Shown here piece by piece: positions 5,923 through 6,347 of a stretch of DNA of 6,347 bases. Source of the DNA: Thermoprotei archaeon. Its GTDB lineage: Archaea > Thermoproteota > Thermoprotei > Thermofilales > B15-G2. The notes beneath the pieces are model-generated. The model was given only the letters and a program-made list of their open reading frames with translations. It was not told the DNA's origin and did not search any database. The translations under genes were made by a program, and so were the position numbers. Within the stretch, counting starts at the first letter, position 1. Each line of letters starts with the position of its first letter. The stretch spans positions 1-6,347 of the forward strand of contig QMRV01000109.1 of the NCBI GenBank assembly GCA_003649445.1, read 5' to 3'.

Positions 5923-5930
5923 TTTATTTA
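5923..5930 (+). promoter_or_regulatory. TATA element of the ribbon-helix-helix regulator gene
   Basis: TTTATTTA is centred at 5926-5927, 26 nt before GTG 5952 and preceded by the A-rich CATAAAATAATC. The spacing matches leaderless initiation at GTG 5952 and is the main reason for choosing that codon over TTG 5949. Confidence 0.6.
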
Positions 5931-5944
5931 CTTGTAAACAAGTA
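5929..5944 (+). promoter_or_regulatory. Inverted-repeat operator, probably autoregulatory
   Basis: TACTTGT, two bases AA, then ACAAGTA form a perfect 7-bp inverted repeat overlapping the end of the TATA box. A third copy of the half-site, TACTTGG, follows at 5946-5952 in direct orientation, covering the predicted transcription start. Ribbon-helix-helix repressors bind such short repeated half-sites, and the gene just downstream encodes one. Binding here would block TBP or polymerase. Confidence 0.55.
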
Positions 5945-5951
5945 TTACTTG

Positions 5952-6347
5952 GTGTCTGTTGTTTCAATAAGGGGTATTGATACGAAAATATATAGGAAAG
6001 TCAAGGCTATCGCTGCCTTAAGGGGAATTAGGATAGCCGATGCTGTAAACGAGGCTCTGAAGATATGGCTTTCAATAAAGCCTCCTCTTTTAACTGAATT
6101 AGAGGAAATAGAAGAAGAAGCTAAAAAGAACATAAAGGCGTATGAAGCTATGAAAAACGAACTTTTTTCCAAATATAAGGGATACTATGTTGCCTTCAGT
6201 AGAGGTAAATTTCTCGGAGCTTACAAGACTTTAGAAGAAGCTGCTGAAGTAGTAGAAAAAGCTGGAGGAAAACATGGTTTAATCGAGTTAATAGGAGAAG
6301 AAAAAGTAGAAGAGGTGGAGCTAGGTTGGAGTTTAGTGGAAATAGAG
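5952..6347 (+). CDS. Ribbon-helix-helix DNA-binding protein with DUF5678-like C-terminal region (partial, C-terminus beyond window)
   Basis: 132 codons are visible and the frame is open at the right edge. Residues 2-8 (SVVSIRG) form the DNA-contacting beta strand, 10-23 helix A, G25-I-R the turn, and 28-41 (IADAVNEALKIWLS) helix B. This is the MetJ/Arc/CopG fold that acts as a dimer. A charged helix (about 46-73, Glu/Lys-rich) links to YKGYYVAFSRGKFLGAYKTLEEA (in part; 76-98). The latter looks like a DUF5678 module, with Y-x-G-x-[YW]-V-A, a G-K hairpin, and then an E-E-A helix. The gene is probably a transcriptional autorepressor or an antitoxin-like protein; a partner gene would lie to the right, outside the window. 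The start is GTG 5952 by TATA spacing; TTG 5949 is in frame and cannot be excluded. The RHH call is firm, while the DUF5678 comparison is from memory of the family pattern. Confidence 0.8.
   Translation, partial: MSVVSIRGIDTKIYRKVKAIAALRGIRIADAVNEALKIWLSIKPPLLTELEEIEEEAKKNIKAYEAMKNELFSKYKGYYVAFSRGKFLGAYKTLEEAAEVVEKAGGKHGLIELIGEEKVEEVELGWSLVEIE

Larger units (their letters stand above)
5460..5951. other. 492-nt stretch without a protein gene
   Basis: It contains the terminator after the exported-protein gene. A 7-bp inverted repeat (ATAGTTT 5504-5510, AAACTAT 5524-5530) with five T's at its 3' end follows. Next come a TATA element and C/D-box-like RNA (5581-5682), and the control region of the regulator gene (5923-5951). 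In 5690-5900 I see no gene. The longest ATG micro-frame there is 21 codons (5702-5767) without a start signal. Two Shine-Dalgarno-like blocks (GGGAGG 5822-5827, AGGAGGT 5833-5839) have no start codon at working distance. A further TATA-like GAATATTTAAA (5851-5861) points to a possible second, upstream promoter for the regulator; an ATG at 5884 behind it opens only 17 codons. Confidence 0.6.

Noticed and set aside
5945..6172. Minus-strand open frame of 75 codons
   Set aside because: It is antisense to the RHH regulator, whose domain pattern, TATA box and operator support the plus strand.

Overview
The window looks like a piece of a thermophilic archaeal chromosome, most likely crenarchaeal/Thermoproteota-like. 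The reasons are direct features of the DNA. First genes of transcription units have A/T-rich TATA elements centred 26-28 nt upstream of GTG or ATG start codons, as in leaderless archaeal transcripts. Internal operon genes instead carry GGTGA ribosome-binding sites. AGA/AGG arginine and ATA isoleucine codons are frequent, terminators are T-tracts rather than GC hairpins, and a probable C/D box guide RNA is present. No taxon can be named from the sequence alone.

Layout. (1) 1-595, minus strand: a glycerophosphodiester phosphodiesterase-type gene that runs off the left edge. (2) 684-1814, minus: an Eis-like GNAT acetyltransferase whose start is best placed at GTG 1814. These two genes are relatively GC-richer and use CGN arginine codons. 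(3) 2029-4961, minus: a compact, AT-richer three-gene ABC export-type operon made of an ATPase, a six-helix ABC-2 permease, and a large membrane protein with two extracytoplasmic domains. The genes are joined by an ATGA overlap and by GGTGA sites lying on the preceding stop. (4) 5016-5459, plus: a divergent small exported Tyr/Trp-rich protein of unknown function. (5) 5460-5951: a long non-coding stretch with a T-rich terminator, a TATA element followed at the right distance by a C/D-box-like RNA, and the control region of the next gene. (6) 5952 to the right edge, plus: a ribbon-helix-helix regulator fused to a DUF5678-like C-terminal region. It has a 7-bp inverted repeat between its TATA box and its start.

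How the parts may work together. The ABC operon and the small exported protein start 54 nt apart, and their starts flank one alternating A/T tract almost symmetrically (27 and 28 nt from its centre). They may therefore form one functional unit in which an ABC-2 transporter with a glycosylatable cell-surface subunit is paired with a small secreted protein. A secreted peptide/antimicrobial export-and-immunity role is a hypothesis only. This cassette is the most novel-looking part of the window.
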